From NCBI RefSeq assembly GCF_040807025.1, contig NC_090981.1, positions 38,543,817-38,607,816 on the forward strand: a stretch of DNA of 64,000 bases. The letters run 5' to 3'. The notes below the pieces were generated by a model. That model was not told the origin of the DNA. It worked only from the letters and a program-made list of their open reading frames with translations, and searched no databases. Below are positions 22,401-35,378 of the stretch, piece after piece (position 1 is the stretch's first letter; every line of letters starts with the position of its first letter). The position numbers and the translations under genes were made by a program. The DNA is from Struthio camelus (lineage: Eukaryota; Chordata; Aves; Struthioniformes; Struthionidae).

Positions 22401-25400
22401 AGAGTCCTCAAAATGATAGCCTAAGATAAGTAAGTCAAAGGGAAAAGGCAACTTGGTGGTATAGACAATAACAATATCATCTTAGGAATACAAGTATTAA
22501 GTCAAATGCTTCATAAACAAATACAGTCTTTAAAATATCTGTACTCTGTTTTTTTGGCTTTATTTGGAAATATTTTAACTGTGTGTTACAAAAGAATTTA
22601 TTTAGTGACCAGGCTAAATTTTTTTAAAAAACAACCCAAACACCAAAAAAGCACTTCAAATGAGTCTCTATGTAGGCTTGTATAGAAGACCTCTTGCAGT
22701 ACTCCTCTGTAACACAAACAGTGCCTTCTCTATGTGTGTTAATAGATTAGGTACCAGTAGATGGGGCTCAAGGTTATACAGCTTTTACAGATTTTTACGA
22801 AGGTCATGAACCTTTTTGTTGTCTACTCTGACCATTAGCCCATAAAAATGGACCTGTGTAGAAATCAACACTGCTGAAATATTAATTAGAGTTTTGGAAC
22901 ATTCACATCTGAATTGGAGTATTTGAACTACTGTAACTGATGAAAATGTTGTCCTTTCCCTGGACAAAAATTATGTCCTGGGATTGTAACTTTTGCCTTT
23001 GGGAATACTTCTTAATCTGCATGCATAAAATATTTGGCACCATGAAGACCTACTTCATGACTAGTGACATATCTAGACAGCTCATTACCCAGAGCGCTGG
23101 AAGTTTAGGAACTATTGCAGGGTTCCCTGTGGTTTTTTAGGGAATACAGGCGCATGTCTTGCAGTTCTGTGCTCCTTGCTGATAATGCAGAGCTTGATTT
23201 TCAAGAATATAAATTCTTTATTGCATCTGCTTATATGTATTGCATCCCTTGCTATTAATAACACTGCTGCCTTGTGCAATTCCCAGCTTCATGTTCAGTC
23301 AATGGGAAGAACTAGGTGGCTCTGAGTGAGATTAACAGAAGCCGCCAACGTAGGCGGCTGGGGGGACGTGCTGGGGGGAAAGAGAGAGAAGTCTAAATCC
23401 TTTTCTGGAAAGACTTTGTCAAAAGTCTGCATTGAAGAGAATGACCTACATATGCAAAGAATTGTCAGCCCAGGCTAGTTAGTGCTGACTACTTTTGTGC
23501 AAATGTTTTTGGGCACGCGCTGTAGCATGTTGGTGTGCAGTGGTACACCTGCAGTCAGAAACCACCGCAACACGCACTGGTGCGTCCGTGTTACTTTCAG
23601 GGTTAGTGGGGATTCTTTTACCTTCAGGTCCGTTTGAGCACCTCTGTACTGCACAGACATGCTCTAAATTGGTTTTTATAATTGCTCACATATGGGGTTT
23701 TGTTTGTATCTATTTAAAAAACAAAACAAAACAAAAAACTGCCTGATAAAAATAGGAAAATCAAGTGGAAAGCATAAATAGCGTTTGCTATCTCTTAACT
23801 ACTTTCAACTACTAGTGTTTCCTAATCGTTGGGCAAATATTTGGCTATCTCTAGCATGCTCTTTGAGTTATGTTCAGCTTGCCGGTTAATTAGCTAGTCA
23901 TATGGAAGATGGCAGTACTGCAGTAGTCACATCTGTAAATAGTCCCTGCTGAGGAGGTCGGTACTTTAAAACAGGGAGAGAGTCGAACTGCCATGGCATG
24001 CATAGGGAAGCTTTGGAAGCAGTCAAGTTTTTTCTGATTTACACCTTCCCCCCTTCCCCACTGAGGGTGTGCATGCATACAGCCAGCAGGAGATGAGACC
24101 GTGAATTACATGACTGTGCTTGACTAGGAAAACCTCTTTTATTGCAGCCTAGCATACCCTACTCGTGCAGAGGCTGGACCCCTGTTTAGCTCCTCTGTGC
24201 TGCACTCGTGCCGCTGGAGTGCTGGATGATGGTGCTCAGTGTTGGGTGTGCCAAAGGCAAATTGCCAGCCCCTGAGCAATGGGGAGAGGAGAGGAAACTG
24301 TATTACGTAGGGTGGTGTCATCAGCAAAAAGTGTCCTAGGTCTACTCCTTGCTCGGGGCTGTGCCTAAAGGCACAGACTAGCTCGAGGGTTTTGTATTCT
24401 GTGCTTTCATTTCTGTCTCTTTCCCATTTTTCCTTAGTTCCTTCTGCTTTCCCTTTTTTATCACATAAACACTCACATCCTTGGTTTAATAATGAAGTGT
24501 GAAGGGTGCTTCCTGGGACAGAGGAGCTGGAAGAGCATCCTGGGAAGAAATTTGAAGGCTGCCCTTTGCCAAGTGCTTAGAAGCTGTGAATCAGCAGAAG
24601 GGAGGAACTGTCATAAAAAGATCACCTGGCTGTTTCATCTGGGTAAAATCAGAGAAGCTTGTCATAGTATTGAACAGCCAAGTGTCTTTTGTTAATTCCC
24701 ATCCCATTTGCTAGGTATTCTGTATTTATAAACCCTATCAGAATATAAAATATTATGATATTCAGAGGTAGCTCATATCAAAGATATCTAAATAGCAGCA
24801 TCCGTTTCTTTAAAATAATCTTTTTTTAATTGGACAATTAAAAATTAGACATTTTTACAGCCATGCATATAATTGTGAAAAAATTATCCTTAACTGTTAT
24901 TGCAGTATTGTTCTCTTCATTTAGAAGTGTTATCTTAATCTGATAAATATTTTTTAAAGTTATATTGTTTTTCATAATGGAACAAGATTTATGTTTTTGA
25001 ATATGTAAGACTTGACAGTTGTCCTTTCCAGTAAACTGATCTTGGTCATCTGAGGGTTGAGATGTCAAAATATGAGAAGAATTTAATAGTTGGAGAGTGC
25101 TTCTCACACAGTTCTCTAGTCACATGTGGGAATATGTGAAATGAATAAAGTAAACACTCAATGAAATTTTCCACATTCAAACATTTGGGATTTCTGTTTT
25201 CATGATAGAAATCACTGAATGACTTTTAGTTATTTGAGTTAGTCATGTCTGAAGCAGATGTATTATTTTGGAAATGCTAATTAACTAAGAGGCAAGTTAA
25301 ATATGTAATAGTTTGAAGTGTAAACCCTTTAAATATTATCTTATAACTTTTATAAAACTGTTCATGTAGTAATAACTGGTTTGGTATGATAGTTCTATTT

Positions 25401-26821
25401 ATTGTTTTAGGTATGCATAGTGACAGAGGTTATGGAAATGACAGTATGTTTTAACAGCCAAGTTCAACAATACCCCCATGTAAAGCTGTGTAGAAAGTCT
25501 TTAAAAGTCATTTTTGTGCTGAGGGTATTCTAATCATTTAGTCTGGAAATAAAATTCTAGCTCCCAGAATCATTTCATTAAGAAAAATACAAAATGCTTT
25601 GATTTGTGTTACTTTGTCGTCATTTTTTTAAATTGAAAGGTTTGTGTAAGCCTTTCATGCGAAGCTTTAGTGCATGTGCCTGTATCTCTCCTGTGTAACT
25701 CGAAAACTAATGACTAGATCTACTGTGCATAATAAGACTAATTGTTTCTGTGCCAAAAGAAGTGAATGTGTGCACTTGATCAAAATCAATTGGCTGAGCG
25801 AAAATTGGGAAGAGAGAAAGAGATCCATGTATGTATTTCATTATGGTGTTCATTGGGGATCCAGACTGAATATAACAAGTCTTAGACACCTGGAGTAGCA
25901 TAACTCTGTGCTCCCAGTCAAAAGCTTCTGATCATTCTTGACACTAGACTGGGGAATGTAATACTTGCATTGAATATTTTTGCTCCTTATGAGACTACCT
26001 TTTACCTGAATTAGTCATTGCTTCATAAAATCAGCATCAATAAAACTGTTTAGGAGTAGAAATTTTGAAAGTTCTTGCCCATATGACTCCAAATGGAAGG
26101 TTGTATCAAACTTTCCAAAAAATTAGGTCATAATTTTGAGAATTTATGTTTAAGGCTTCTGGTTCCAGATCAGAATTTCCCAGCTCTGATGCAAAATAAT
26201 AAGCTAGTATAGACTTGCTCCTTCTGCTGGCATATATTTGCCATAAATTATGTATCGTTTGCTGCATCTGACATGATGGAAATAAGTGCTGCCTTCACTT
26301 GATTTGGTTCATAGGTCTGATATTAATTATCATGGAAGTAATTTGCAGACAAGTCTTCTAATTTTCAGACTTTTATTTATGAATAATTTTCATATATGAG
26401 TTATTGCCTCAGTACTGGTACTTTAAACATGTAGGGAAATCATCAGGAAAGAACAGATGTTGACATTAACAGGAAGCTGTTCTGTTCTCAGCATTGACTT
26501 AACTAAAGAGTTATTTCAGCTTTTGCCTGCATGGTGAGCTCTCCATTCCTCTGTGCCTGCTTTAATTCACTTTTTTTAGCGACCGTGACTGCACATAATG
26601 ACTGTATATAATGATTCTCATGAGACCTCACTGAGATCTTATAGAATGATATTCAGGTTTCCACATCTCTACTAGAAGTACCTCATCTAATACATCCTTA
26701 GTATTCTACTTGGCTTTTTCATGGAGTGAAAACAGTATGGATCACATGATTGATTAGATCTTTGAGTTCCCAGCTCAGAGGACCTGTTAATCCCTAACTA
26801 CTGAGAGCTGGCATGTTGTTC
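16441..26821. other. Long A+T-rich intronic stretch, no gene
   Basis: The stretch is unique-looking. Low-complexity tracts include A14 at 19838-19851, C10 near 19977-19986, a TC-rich pyrimidine tract at 21323-21365 and an AAAC-type run near 23718-23737. A homeodomain-like A/T cluster (TAATAATTAATTATCTAATTT) lies at about 17238-17258. The longest open frames (95-109 codons near 17740-18291) do not resemble known proteins. A small CpG-bearing GC-rich spot is at 23341-23370. Confidence 0.55.
21323..21365. repeat. Pyrimidine (T/C) tract
   Basis: A run of T with interspersed C ends in a long T stretch. It produces the phenylalanine-rich and lysine-rich frames read here on the two strands and is low-complexity DNA, not coding. 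Confidence 0.85.
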
Positions 26822-27010
26822 TAGTAAATGTCATCCCATCTGTATTATTGTATTCAGTGAGTTCGTCCAATTATTCCTTTGCTATACCTATCCGCTTCTG
26901 TATTGATAATATTCCCCAGCTTTGTGTCACCAGCAAGATTGCTAATGGAGATATTAAAAGACCTATTCAGTGGCCCACTTCAGAAGTGATACCTCTCTTT
27001 CCTTGATAGT
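26822..27010 (-). mobile_element. Old CR1-like LINE fragment, antisense
   Basis: On the minus strand, about 26920-26965 reads ISNLAGDTKLGNIINTEADR. This matches the region around the CR1 reverse transcriptase active site (normally F/LADDTKLGG followed by an I-NTEEDR-like stretch in older CR1 types). Further along the minus strand a DELTEY-like stretch follows in a shifted frame, also in the expected order. One catalytic aspartate is replaced by glycine, and frames are broken on both sides. The element is much more decayed than the copy at 15290-16440, suggesting an older insertion. Boundaries are approximate. Confidence 0.5.
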
Positions 27011-30000
27011 TACTTTTTCAGCATGCTCATTATCCCCATGAAGTCCTTATGCACCTTACATTTCTTCCGCTAATGATGCTGCCAGGAGGTCCAACTGATA
27101 CCGAGTTGGTGCACATGACTTCTCTAGTATGTTGCGTGAAGAGTAGCAGTTACAATTAAATTTTATAGAGAATAAGAATCTAGTTGACCTGTAAAGATAA
27201 TGATGCATTTCTCGATCTGTTGTGAAGATGATGCTTTTAGACATCCATTAGACTCATTACAATTTCACTGCATACAGCCTGAGTCCAAAAAAAAGACACT
27301 CATAATTGAGCTAGGAAACATGGGTGCAATGTCGGTTGCCAAGGACGTCGGCAGACCTGTGGTAGATGGAGTGTGCAAGGCAAAGCTGAGGACTGCCGAT
27401 CGCTCTGGAAGAGTCAACAGCCATAACATATGGCTATGCCTCTAAGCGTCCAATGCACTTATGGTGTAAATTTAAGAATTGATAGAAAAAAAAAAAAGAA
27501 AAAGAACTGTTCAAACACGCTTGTCAGTGCTATTACTGTCCACGTTTCAGTAAGGAGCAAGATCAACAAGAGCTATTTTAGCACAGCAAAAGTTTTTTAA
27601 GTGGCATTGAAGACAACTTTCACTTTTATTTTATCTATTAGTTTATTGTTTAGAGAGAAAAAGGTCATGAGGAAAGAGAACAATAGCTTTCCTTTTCCAA
27701 ATGAAAGATTAAAGAGAATTTCATAGATAGTGGCCATAAACACAGTAAAGGGCCCTCCTAAGTACTTTTTCAAGTAACTGGTAAGTGTCAGATGTTCAGT
27801 GGTCCTTCTTTAGACCATTGTGACCCCCTCCCCCCCCACCCTTTTTGGCAGCAATAGAACGTTAAGGTTCAGTTGTGTTTTACCAACAGCTCTGTCTTTG
27901 TAAAAGACACTTCTCTGTCAGTAGCAGGGGTGTTACCTAAACCAGCTTGCCCATAACATTCTTCACCACTGGCTAGGAGTATTCATCTCGTTTGTTTGTT
28001 TGTTCTTTTCCATCCCTCCCCTCTCTCCATTTGTGCTCCTAATGGACGTACCAGACACACTTGCAATGCTTTGTCAAATTTCATGTAAGGCTCTTTTGCT
28101 CTTTCTGATAGTATTTCTTCTATTGTTCCTTGTCCTTCTAACTCTAAAGCTTGTTATATCAGCAAGAATGTTTTAAATAATGTGGGAGCCTGTGGAAAAT
28201 GGTGCTCTGAAGAGATCTGTTCGAAAACTTTGACTGTGGTCTGAATTCTCGCTTTCAGCCTAATCCTGAATGTGGGTTGTTTACTATAAGCAGTCTTGTT
28301 GATTTCAGGGACATAATGTTAGCAAGAGCTTCAAACATCAGTAAACATATTGCTTTTAGGTGCTTATCATAACCTATTAAAGAAATAATGTCTTGCACCT
28401 TTTATTGTTTCATATATTCTAAAAGTTCAGAGTAAATCGGTAATAATATAATATCTAAATATAATGTTTACTAATATAGATAGTAATAATATTTGAGTCT
28501 AATATCTAGACTGAACAGCTTTAAATTAAAAAGCTCTTACTTTTTTGGCTAAGGGAGGATTAATAGTAGACAGCAAAATGCTTGTAAAAAGACAGATAAT
28601 GCCTGATTCCTTTTTAAAAGCCCAAAGTTGTGTTAGTGTCTGTTTGACGTGCTTATACTTCACCAAATGTTCTTACTGTTATCGCTGGAAGGAGAACTTG
28701 TCCTGTCAAATCCCCTCTGTCAAAATATGTGAATTATTATAGAAAAAGTACTCCATACAACAGTTATCTTGGAGCGAGGACGAGTCTGCTCCTGAAAGAA
28801 TGAAAGGCCAGTCTAAAAACACAGAATGAATGTTTACAGGTGCATCTAAACACAACATCACCTAAAAAGAAAAAAGAAATAATAAATTGTACATCAGAAC
28901 ATTACACTATACTCACAGCTGTCCCTGTGAAATTATCACAAGAGAGCACAATCTATTTTTGATATGCATATGTTTACCTGCCTGTCCGGAGGACACCCAC
29001 ACGTCATTTACCCAACGCAACACCAGAGCAGAAATCTGGTAGTTGCGGTGCTTGAACTAATAAACTGCTGCAGGTCCATAGGAGCGGCGCCACATGAACA
29101 TGCTTACAGTTTGACTTTTTGAATTGGAAATAGTTGGTATTAGGCAACTTGCAGCGCAAGTATGGAGATTCTACTTCTGTAAGTAAAAAATTGTGTACTG
29201 TGTGGCTTAATACATTTAATGGTGGCGAGGTTCTAGATACAAGGGTGGTACAAGCCAGGGTAAAACTCTATACAGAATGTAGAGAATATAATGACTAAAC
29301 AGACTTAGCAAGGAACAAAGATTATATTATTAATATATTCTAACATATAAAAAAGAGTATTTTGGACACAAGGAGTTTGTGGTCTGTGAATACCTATAAA
29401 TTTTATAAACATGTTCTTTGGTAATTTTTATTTACATGGCTTATGTGTGAGAGTTTTGGTATTTCCGAGGTCAGAGTTTTCAAAACGCTTTGCTAAAAAA
29501 TTCTAAGTGTTTGAAGCCTTCTGTTAAGCATGCAAGAGTACAGGCTCTGGCTCCTTATAGCTTCCTTGTTAAACTGCAACAGGAAATCACTTAAATTAGA
29601 AAGAATAGAAAAGGAGTGAATCTGGAGCTGAATCTTTCGCTTTTGTTGTAAATTTTCAACATCTATTTATTTTCCTCTGACTGTTTGTGTAGCTAGTACA
29701 GCATGCACTGGAAATGTGACCAAAGGTTCAGGAAAGATAGTGCAAAGTAATTAAACAACAGGCTCTGCATCTCCTACGCTTCCATTTGCTTCATTACATT
29801 TTTTTACCTTTTGTTGTGGGCGGTGAGCTTTTTGTTTGTTTATTTTCCTTTGGTGTAGTTTTTTTCATAATAAGCTGTGATGCAGAAGCCCACTCAGTCA
29901 CAGATTAAACTACTAAAATGATTGCTCAGAGGTTGATGGACATATAAACTTGTATCTGTAGGCCAGTAAAGTTGGCTAGCTGCTGAATAGAAGATGTTTT

Positions 30001-31017
30001 TGCTTTGCTTGTACCTGCAAGGGCCACTCCTTCCTTCTGAAGCACACCACATTCCAGTGCTTTAGAAAGGGTGATGATAGTTCCTTAATTCTCTCACTAG
30101 TCACTGAAAGACTTTAGTAGCCTCACCTAGCCTCTGCTGTAGTAAAAGCTCAGTGAAAACTGGGACTAAAAAGCAAAACAACAATTATCTCTGAAACTTT
30201 AGTTCTGGAATTTTACCTGCTGAAATTGAAGACGTTTATTCTGTCGACTTCTACTTAATCATCTAGCACACATCACACTCATTGTGTAGGATAGTCTTCT
30301 TATCTGCTGAACATGCATTAGTACTTAATGAGCTGACTAATTTTTAAAATTTAAGTCATGTGCCTGCCGCTGTTCTCCTTCTGAGGCAGTTCCAAAGCTT
30401 GCTATCAGGAGAAAACTTGACTTAGCTCTGAAAAGATCAGCAGGTTGAGAAAATCTGCTTCTGGCCATTGAAGGGGGGGAAAAATTATAAAAATTCCTGC
30501 ATATCCCTTGAGTGGCTCTTCACAGACTTCCGGAAAGAGAGCTAGTAACTATCCACAGTATTTGTTTTGAACTTGCATAGGATTCAGTTGCTTCATTTAG
30601 ATGCCAACAGCATAGTCCATTTCATTTAAATACCACATCGTTTCAAATATTATTTTGTTAATCTGTAGTATGAGTAAATTGTCTAGCTTTTTATTCTGTT
30701 TTGATCATGGACTCATAGTGGGGATGTGGAACAGTGAGCGCATTTGACTTGTGAGAAAGGGTTCTTAAAATATTTGTGTAGGTTGAATGAAACCTGTTTT
30801 GTAATGATGCGTGTCCTTTGGCTGTAAGAACAGATTTGAAACAGTTCCTGGTATTTAGGATGGTTATAAAGATGGCAGTCTGATATCTGACGATGAACAA
30901 GTTGACTGCAGGTTTTTCTTATTAGGGACATGAATAAATTCTCTCCAGCCAGTCAGTTATTTTCACAAAACTCCTAAGGAGGTAATTATCTTTGTCTTTT
31001 AATATTCTGCTCAGTGA
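27011..31017. other. A+T-rich intronic stretch, no gene
   Basis: It contains an A-rich tract near 27487-27500, a C-rich run near 27823-27838, a TTTG-type run near 27990-28003, an AT-dense segment near 28437-28500, and a short CpG-bearing spot around 28980-29095. Open frames are below 90 codons. Nothing is recognised. Confidence 0.55.
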
Positions 31018-31060
31018 GTTCATGCACATTTAAAACTTAATTTAATTAAATTGCATGAAC
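31018..31060. repeat. Imperfect inverted repeat (15-bp stem)
   Basis: The left arm at 31018-31033 (GTTCATGCACATTTAA) pairs with the right arm at 31046-31060 (TTAAATTGCATGAAC), with one bulged C and a 12-base loop. The outer nine base pairs are perfect. It is short for a microRNA precursor. Confidence 0.7.
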
Positions 31061-31158
31061 CTTTTTCTTTAGGAAAGCAGACAAAAACAGTCCCTGGAAA
31101 TTAGAGGCGTGTTTGTCTGTGTGTTTTGGGGGGAGGGGAAGAGTCTAGCCATCCATAC

Positions 31159-31216
31159 TGAAGAAGGGACCTTTTTTATTTCCTTGTTGAAGAAGGGACC
31201 TTTTTTATTTCCTTGT
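31159..31216. repeat. 29-bp tandem duplication, two perfect copies
   Basis: A 29-base unit beginning TGAAGAAGGGACC and containing a T6 run occupies 31159-31187 and is repeated exactly at 31188-31216. Perfect identity indicates a recent duplication, or a slippage or assembly artefact. Confidence 0.95.
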
Positions 31217-34200
31217 AAGGGAACACATATTTGCAGGTCTGAGGCCTAGGCAGTTGTGTGGGTGCGGGAAATTGGACAAGATGTGGAATGGATTCAATTT
31301 ACTTTCCCTTTTTTGTCTTTACTTTGAAACTTTCCTGGAAGAGAGAGCTGGAGTCTGTATAGTAATAAGGATGTGTCCAATTTCCTCCTTCCTTCTTTCA
31401 TCTCAGGGAAAAGGGTATACCTGGAAGGAATCTGGCTACAAGGGTGGGTGGCAGATTTGCCCTGGGGGAGAGACGTGGAAGGAAGAGCGGTAGAGAGGGC
31501 ATACCTTTCTGTAGTCTGCTTTGGAAAAAGGGGAGCGCAAAACTTTCCCCTGCACATACATGATGCAGGAATATCACGAGAGAATCCTCCTTATAAACAG
31601 GGAGACCGGTGTGATGTGCTAGATCTGCCTAACACCACAAACACTGAATTAAAATTTGGCCTTGGCAGCTTACAGAAAAAATGCAAGAAGAAAAAACACA
31701 TCAAAGGTTAGGGTCTGAGAGACCTGGGTTCAAGCTCCTGCTATCACCACAGACTTCTTGGTACCTTTCTCTCTGTTCCTTTTTCTATTCTCTTTACTCA
31801 TATTTATGTAACTCAGATAATTGTACTTGCTTAGTAGATAGTGATAATAGTGCTGATTGAACTTCAGGTGTAAATAAGATAAGAACATTAAAACATTTAA
31901 AACATTTCTTCTTTTGCAGTAAAGAGGACCATGGCAGCACTGCAGATAGTCCTTCCTGAGCATGTCTCATGACGAATAATATTTCCCATTGGAACAGGAA
32001 CTAGGAAAACTAATACTTAAAAGTTTGAGAATATTTTTACCTGCCCTTCTGTTAACTTTAAATCTGCCATCTGATATGTAATGCAATTACTTTGTTTCAG
32101 CAAAAAGTGGGAATCAGAGTTCAGAAATTCACAAGGTTGTTCTCTTTTTCTCTGTCTGAACCACTGAGGTTAATTACAAATACCTTCACACAAAGAACTT
32201 ATACGAGCTAATTTCCGTCATTTTTTTTCAAATATTTCTTTCAAAATGTCTTTTCAAATATATCTGCATATGTGCCTTCTGTTCAGGTAAGGTAAAACCT
32301 TTTCTGGCCAGTACTGGGATTAAAATAAACCCCAAACTTACTAATAGCTCTTCCTGGATGGAAGATGATCAAGTTAAACAATGCTTAAAGATTTGCTGGT
32401 AAAGACAGGCTTGTGCTAAGACCTCAGACTGGACTAGGCCCTCTGTGTTGTGGATGCATATTTTCTTATTCTGCTGCTCTTGCTGTGAGGTGAGGTAGCA
32501 GCATCTTAAAGCATTAACCCTACCAGTGTTCATCCTTCTGAATTTTGTAAGTCAAGGCTACTGAAACACTAAGAGTCTTAAGTTATTATAAGATGGTCAG
32601 AAATCTTAATGGTAAGTGGAGTAAGAGGTATGTGTAGAATTGAATGTGCTCTGGATGTGGCCTGCAATTACACAGAACTGGATTCAATTATCAGATGAAC
32701 CTTCTGACTTAAATATTTATTTCCAGTGACAAAGCCTTGACAGCTACAAAACCTAGGTTTTGGGTTTGGGGCTGAGAGCCTCCCTGCCACACCTTAGCAG
32801 CCGTTCTCACAGGTATCCCACCTCTGGGGTATGCCATGAATGAGGCATCAAGTGAAAGCGTTATGTCCAAAACAAACAGAAGGAAGGACTTCGTAGTCCA
32901 GTGTTTTAGTAAGCTGTGAAACTTTGACATATTTTGTTGCAGAAGTTTGCACAGGTTCAAAAAGCAATATGGACGTTTTCATAGAAGAAAAGCCTATGCA
33001 GGATTTTTCCTGCTGTAAGGATGACACCTCTGATTTGAGAAGCCTCTCACTTTAAATTGCTGGAAATTGGGAGAGTATGGTAGTGCAGTGTTTGCTGTTT
33101 GCTTGTTTTGTAAACTTCTGCTACTGTAAACCGCTATTACTTCTGTACTTCTGGCCTGGTATACCTGCCCTTATATTTAGTTTCTTGCTGTCTGGAGGAG
33201 TTGTTTTTCAGCTCTGTCAAGAAGCACTGTTGAAGTTGTCCTTTGGACCACGCTGTCTATGCAATTCTAGCTGAAGAACAGGAAAAATAAGAGTCCAGAG
33301 CCTAAACCTGCATGAAATAATTTTTTTTTTCCTATTATTTATCTCAGAGAAGAGTTGTGGTTCAAAGCCCGTTTGCCTCATAATCACAGCAGGCCTGAGA
33401 ATTATTTATTGCATTCTTTTCAAAACCTGCTCCTGAAATAGAATGATTAATTTCTTTTTAGGCTTATCCATGCTCATCCTTGTAGTATCTTTGCATGCTT
33501 CCTGAAATAGGAAACTGAGGCAGGAAGAGACATTCTGGATACCTGATTTATTATATTTTTAAAGAGAATTTGAAAAATTCAGCTCACAGATCATATTCAC
33601 GTTTTTTGTAGATCTGTTCCTGCTCTTCCTGCAATTACCTGTGTCAGCTATTACCTTGCAAAGTAAATTAAAAAAACAGTGATGGATCCATGTCTTTGAC
33701 TAAACAATCCTGATGTGAGCTTTGTGAATAATTCTTACATTTTGGTCATCAGAATGGGGAAAAAAAGAAAGTTTCTTCCAACATAAATTGTGATTCTTGG
33801 ATCCTGAACTAGATTCTATTGTTTGGGAGTTGGGAGTGGTTGTTTTTTTTTTTTTTTTTTTGGCTACTTTGTGAAGGAAACCACAAGAAAGGCATTTCTA
33901 AATGAAATTGTTTCAAGATATAAATTGAAAATGCTTCTGTCCTCTGTAAAATTTCCCCCCTTTTTTTTTTCCTGGTTTTGAAATCCAAAGTATTCATGCA
34001 GTTCAATTGAAATTCACACAGCTCTCCTCAGAGCATTATTTCCTGAGTAAATAATCTGTTTGTCCAGCAACTATGACTCACGCAGGTCCAGCCTGTGTGC
34101 CTTTGGTATGGCTAAAACAACATATTTTTCACTTCTCTCATTTCCATAAATGCCTTCAATATTTTCTTTCCCTAAATATTGTTTGAGGTAGAAAAGCTGG

Positions 34201-34639
34201 ACGACTTCAGTTCAACAGGAAATGAGGTTTTACAGATGTGGATGAGTAATGAAACTAGACAGTGATAGCCGAATTGCCTGTTCTAGATAACCTAAACCCG
34301 TATCCTCTTACTGAACGTATCTTCCTCAAGCTGTGCTGTCAATGCAGGCACTGAAGCTTGTTTCCTCTACTCATTTTATCTTCCAAATGAGTTTAGCGCA
34401 GAGAGCGGCTGACTGGCACGCTTTTGTGCTAAGTGTTTCTGCGTTTCAGAACTTGCAAACAAATACTGTCTTAGTGCCAAGGTTTGTAAGTTGTTCTGCT
34501 TAAAACCTGGGTGTATCTCCCCCTAAATATTAATAAGGAGTACTTAATCAGTGGAATACAGCTAAATACATAGTTTTTTTCCAAGTGTTGCCACAGGCTA
34601 CTAGATCAGCCTGAGGACTGATGAGCTATTGACCGTTGT
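31217..34639. other. A+T-rich intronic stretch, no gene
   Basis: It holds T19 at 33843-33861 and a C6-T10 junction at 33955-33970. A plus-strand frame of about 112 codons at 31373-31711 has lysine-rich ends and no recognisable domain. A B-box-like GGGTTCAAGCTCC at about 31726 lacks a matching A box and cloverleaf, so no tRNA is called. Confidence 0.55.
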
Positions 34640-35025
34640 TGGCCACTTTTAAAGCTAGCGGGCACAGGGATGTTGCTCCCTGTGCCTCGTTTGACGCTGT
34701 TTTCTTGTGTCCCCATAAGGCTGACCGCTGTATGGAGGACCCCAGCTTTCGGTAGGCCTTGCCTGCCTTGCCGGTCGAGGCTGCTTTTTGTCGTGGTGAG
34801 GTGCTGAGCAGCCTGTGTTTAGTCACCGGCCGGTGGGCTGAGGCCAGCGCGAGGCGGCAGGGCTTGGGTGTGCGGGGAGCCCGCCCAGAGGGGCACAAAG
34901 GCTGTGTTTGGGGAGCTTGCGGAGAAGTGTGACCATATGTTTACATAAACACATCTTAGGGATGAAATGGATTATTTTTTAAATACTAGGAGCCAAATGT
35001 GCCATTTTTCAAGGGAAGGAGGAGC

Positions 35026-35378
35026 TTTTTAAAAAAAAAAAAAAAAAACACCCTGCGTTATTAGCGAATACCTTGGCAGCCGCCGCTGAAGGCAGCTCTG
35101 GGGCTGGCTGTGGCCTCCCGCCGCGCTGCCGGGAGCCTCTGCCCGGTCCCGGCGGGATGGGACGGGACAGGACGAGGTGGCCTCGGCTGCGCTGGCGCCA
35201 AGCTGGGCCCGGCCCCCGAGCCCTGTCGCCGGTGGGGGGATGCGACATCTATCCTCCTCTTCCGGATGTTTATAAACCGCTGTTCTCTCTTTGGGGCTCA
35301 GGGACTTCCCTGTGGCTCCTCTGTGGCGTTTGCTTTCAGCCAAGGTATTCGCTAATAACGTAAGGGGTTTTTTTAAAA
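35026..35378. mobile_element. Candidate inverted-repeat DNA element (MITE-like)
   Basis: Perfect 22-bp inverted arms lie at 35056-35077 and 35339-35360 (core TTATTAGCGAATACC and its complement). Outside each arm the match continues imperfectly through a short C-rich stretch (CACCCTG on the left; CCCCTTA as the complement on the right) and an A/T homopolymer to a TTTAAA-type edge on each side. This symmetry is typical of a small non-autonomous DNA transposon, and a TTAA-like edge would suit piggyBac- or Kolobok-type insertion. The 261-bp interior is GC-rich with many CpGs and encodes no transposase. I do not recognise the family. The alternative is a chance or conversion-maintained hairpin. 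Confidence 0.5.
35031..35048. repeat. A18 homopolymer
   Basis: An uninterrupted A run adjoins the left arm of the inverted repeat. Its counterpart on the right side is only T7 (35368-35374), so it has probably expanded after insertion. Confidence 0.9.

Noticed and set aside
31697..31745. Possible tRNA gene (B-box-like GGGTTCAAGCTCC)
   Set aside because: There is no A box at the right distance and the sequence cannot be folded into a cloverleaf with proper stems.
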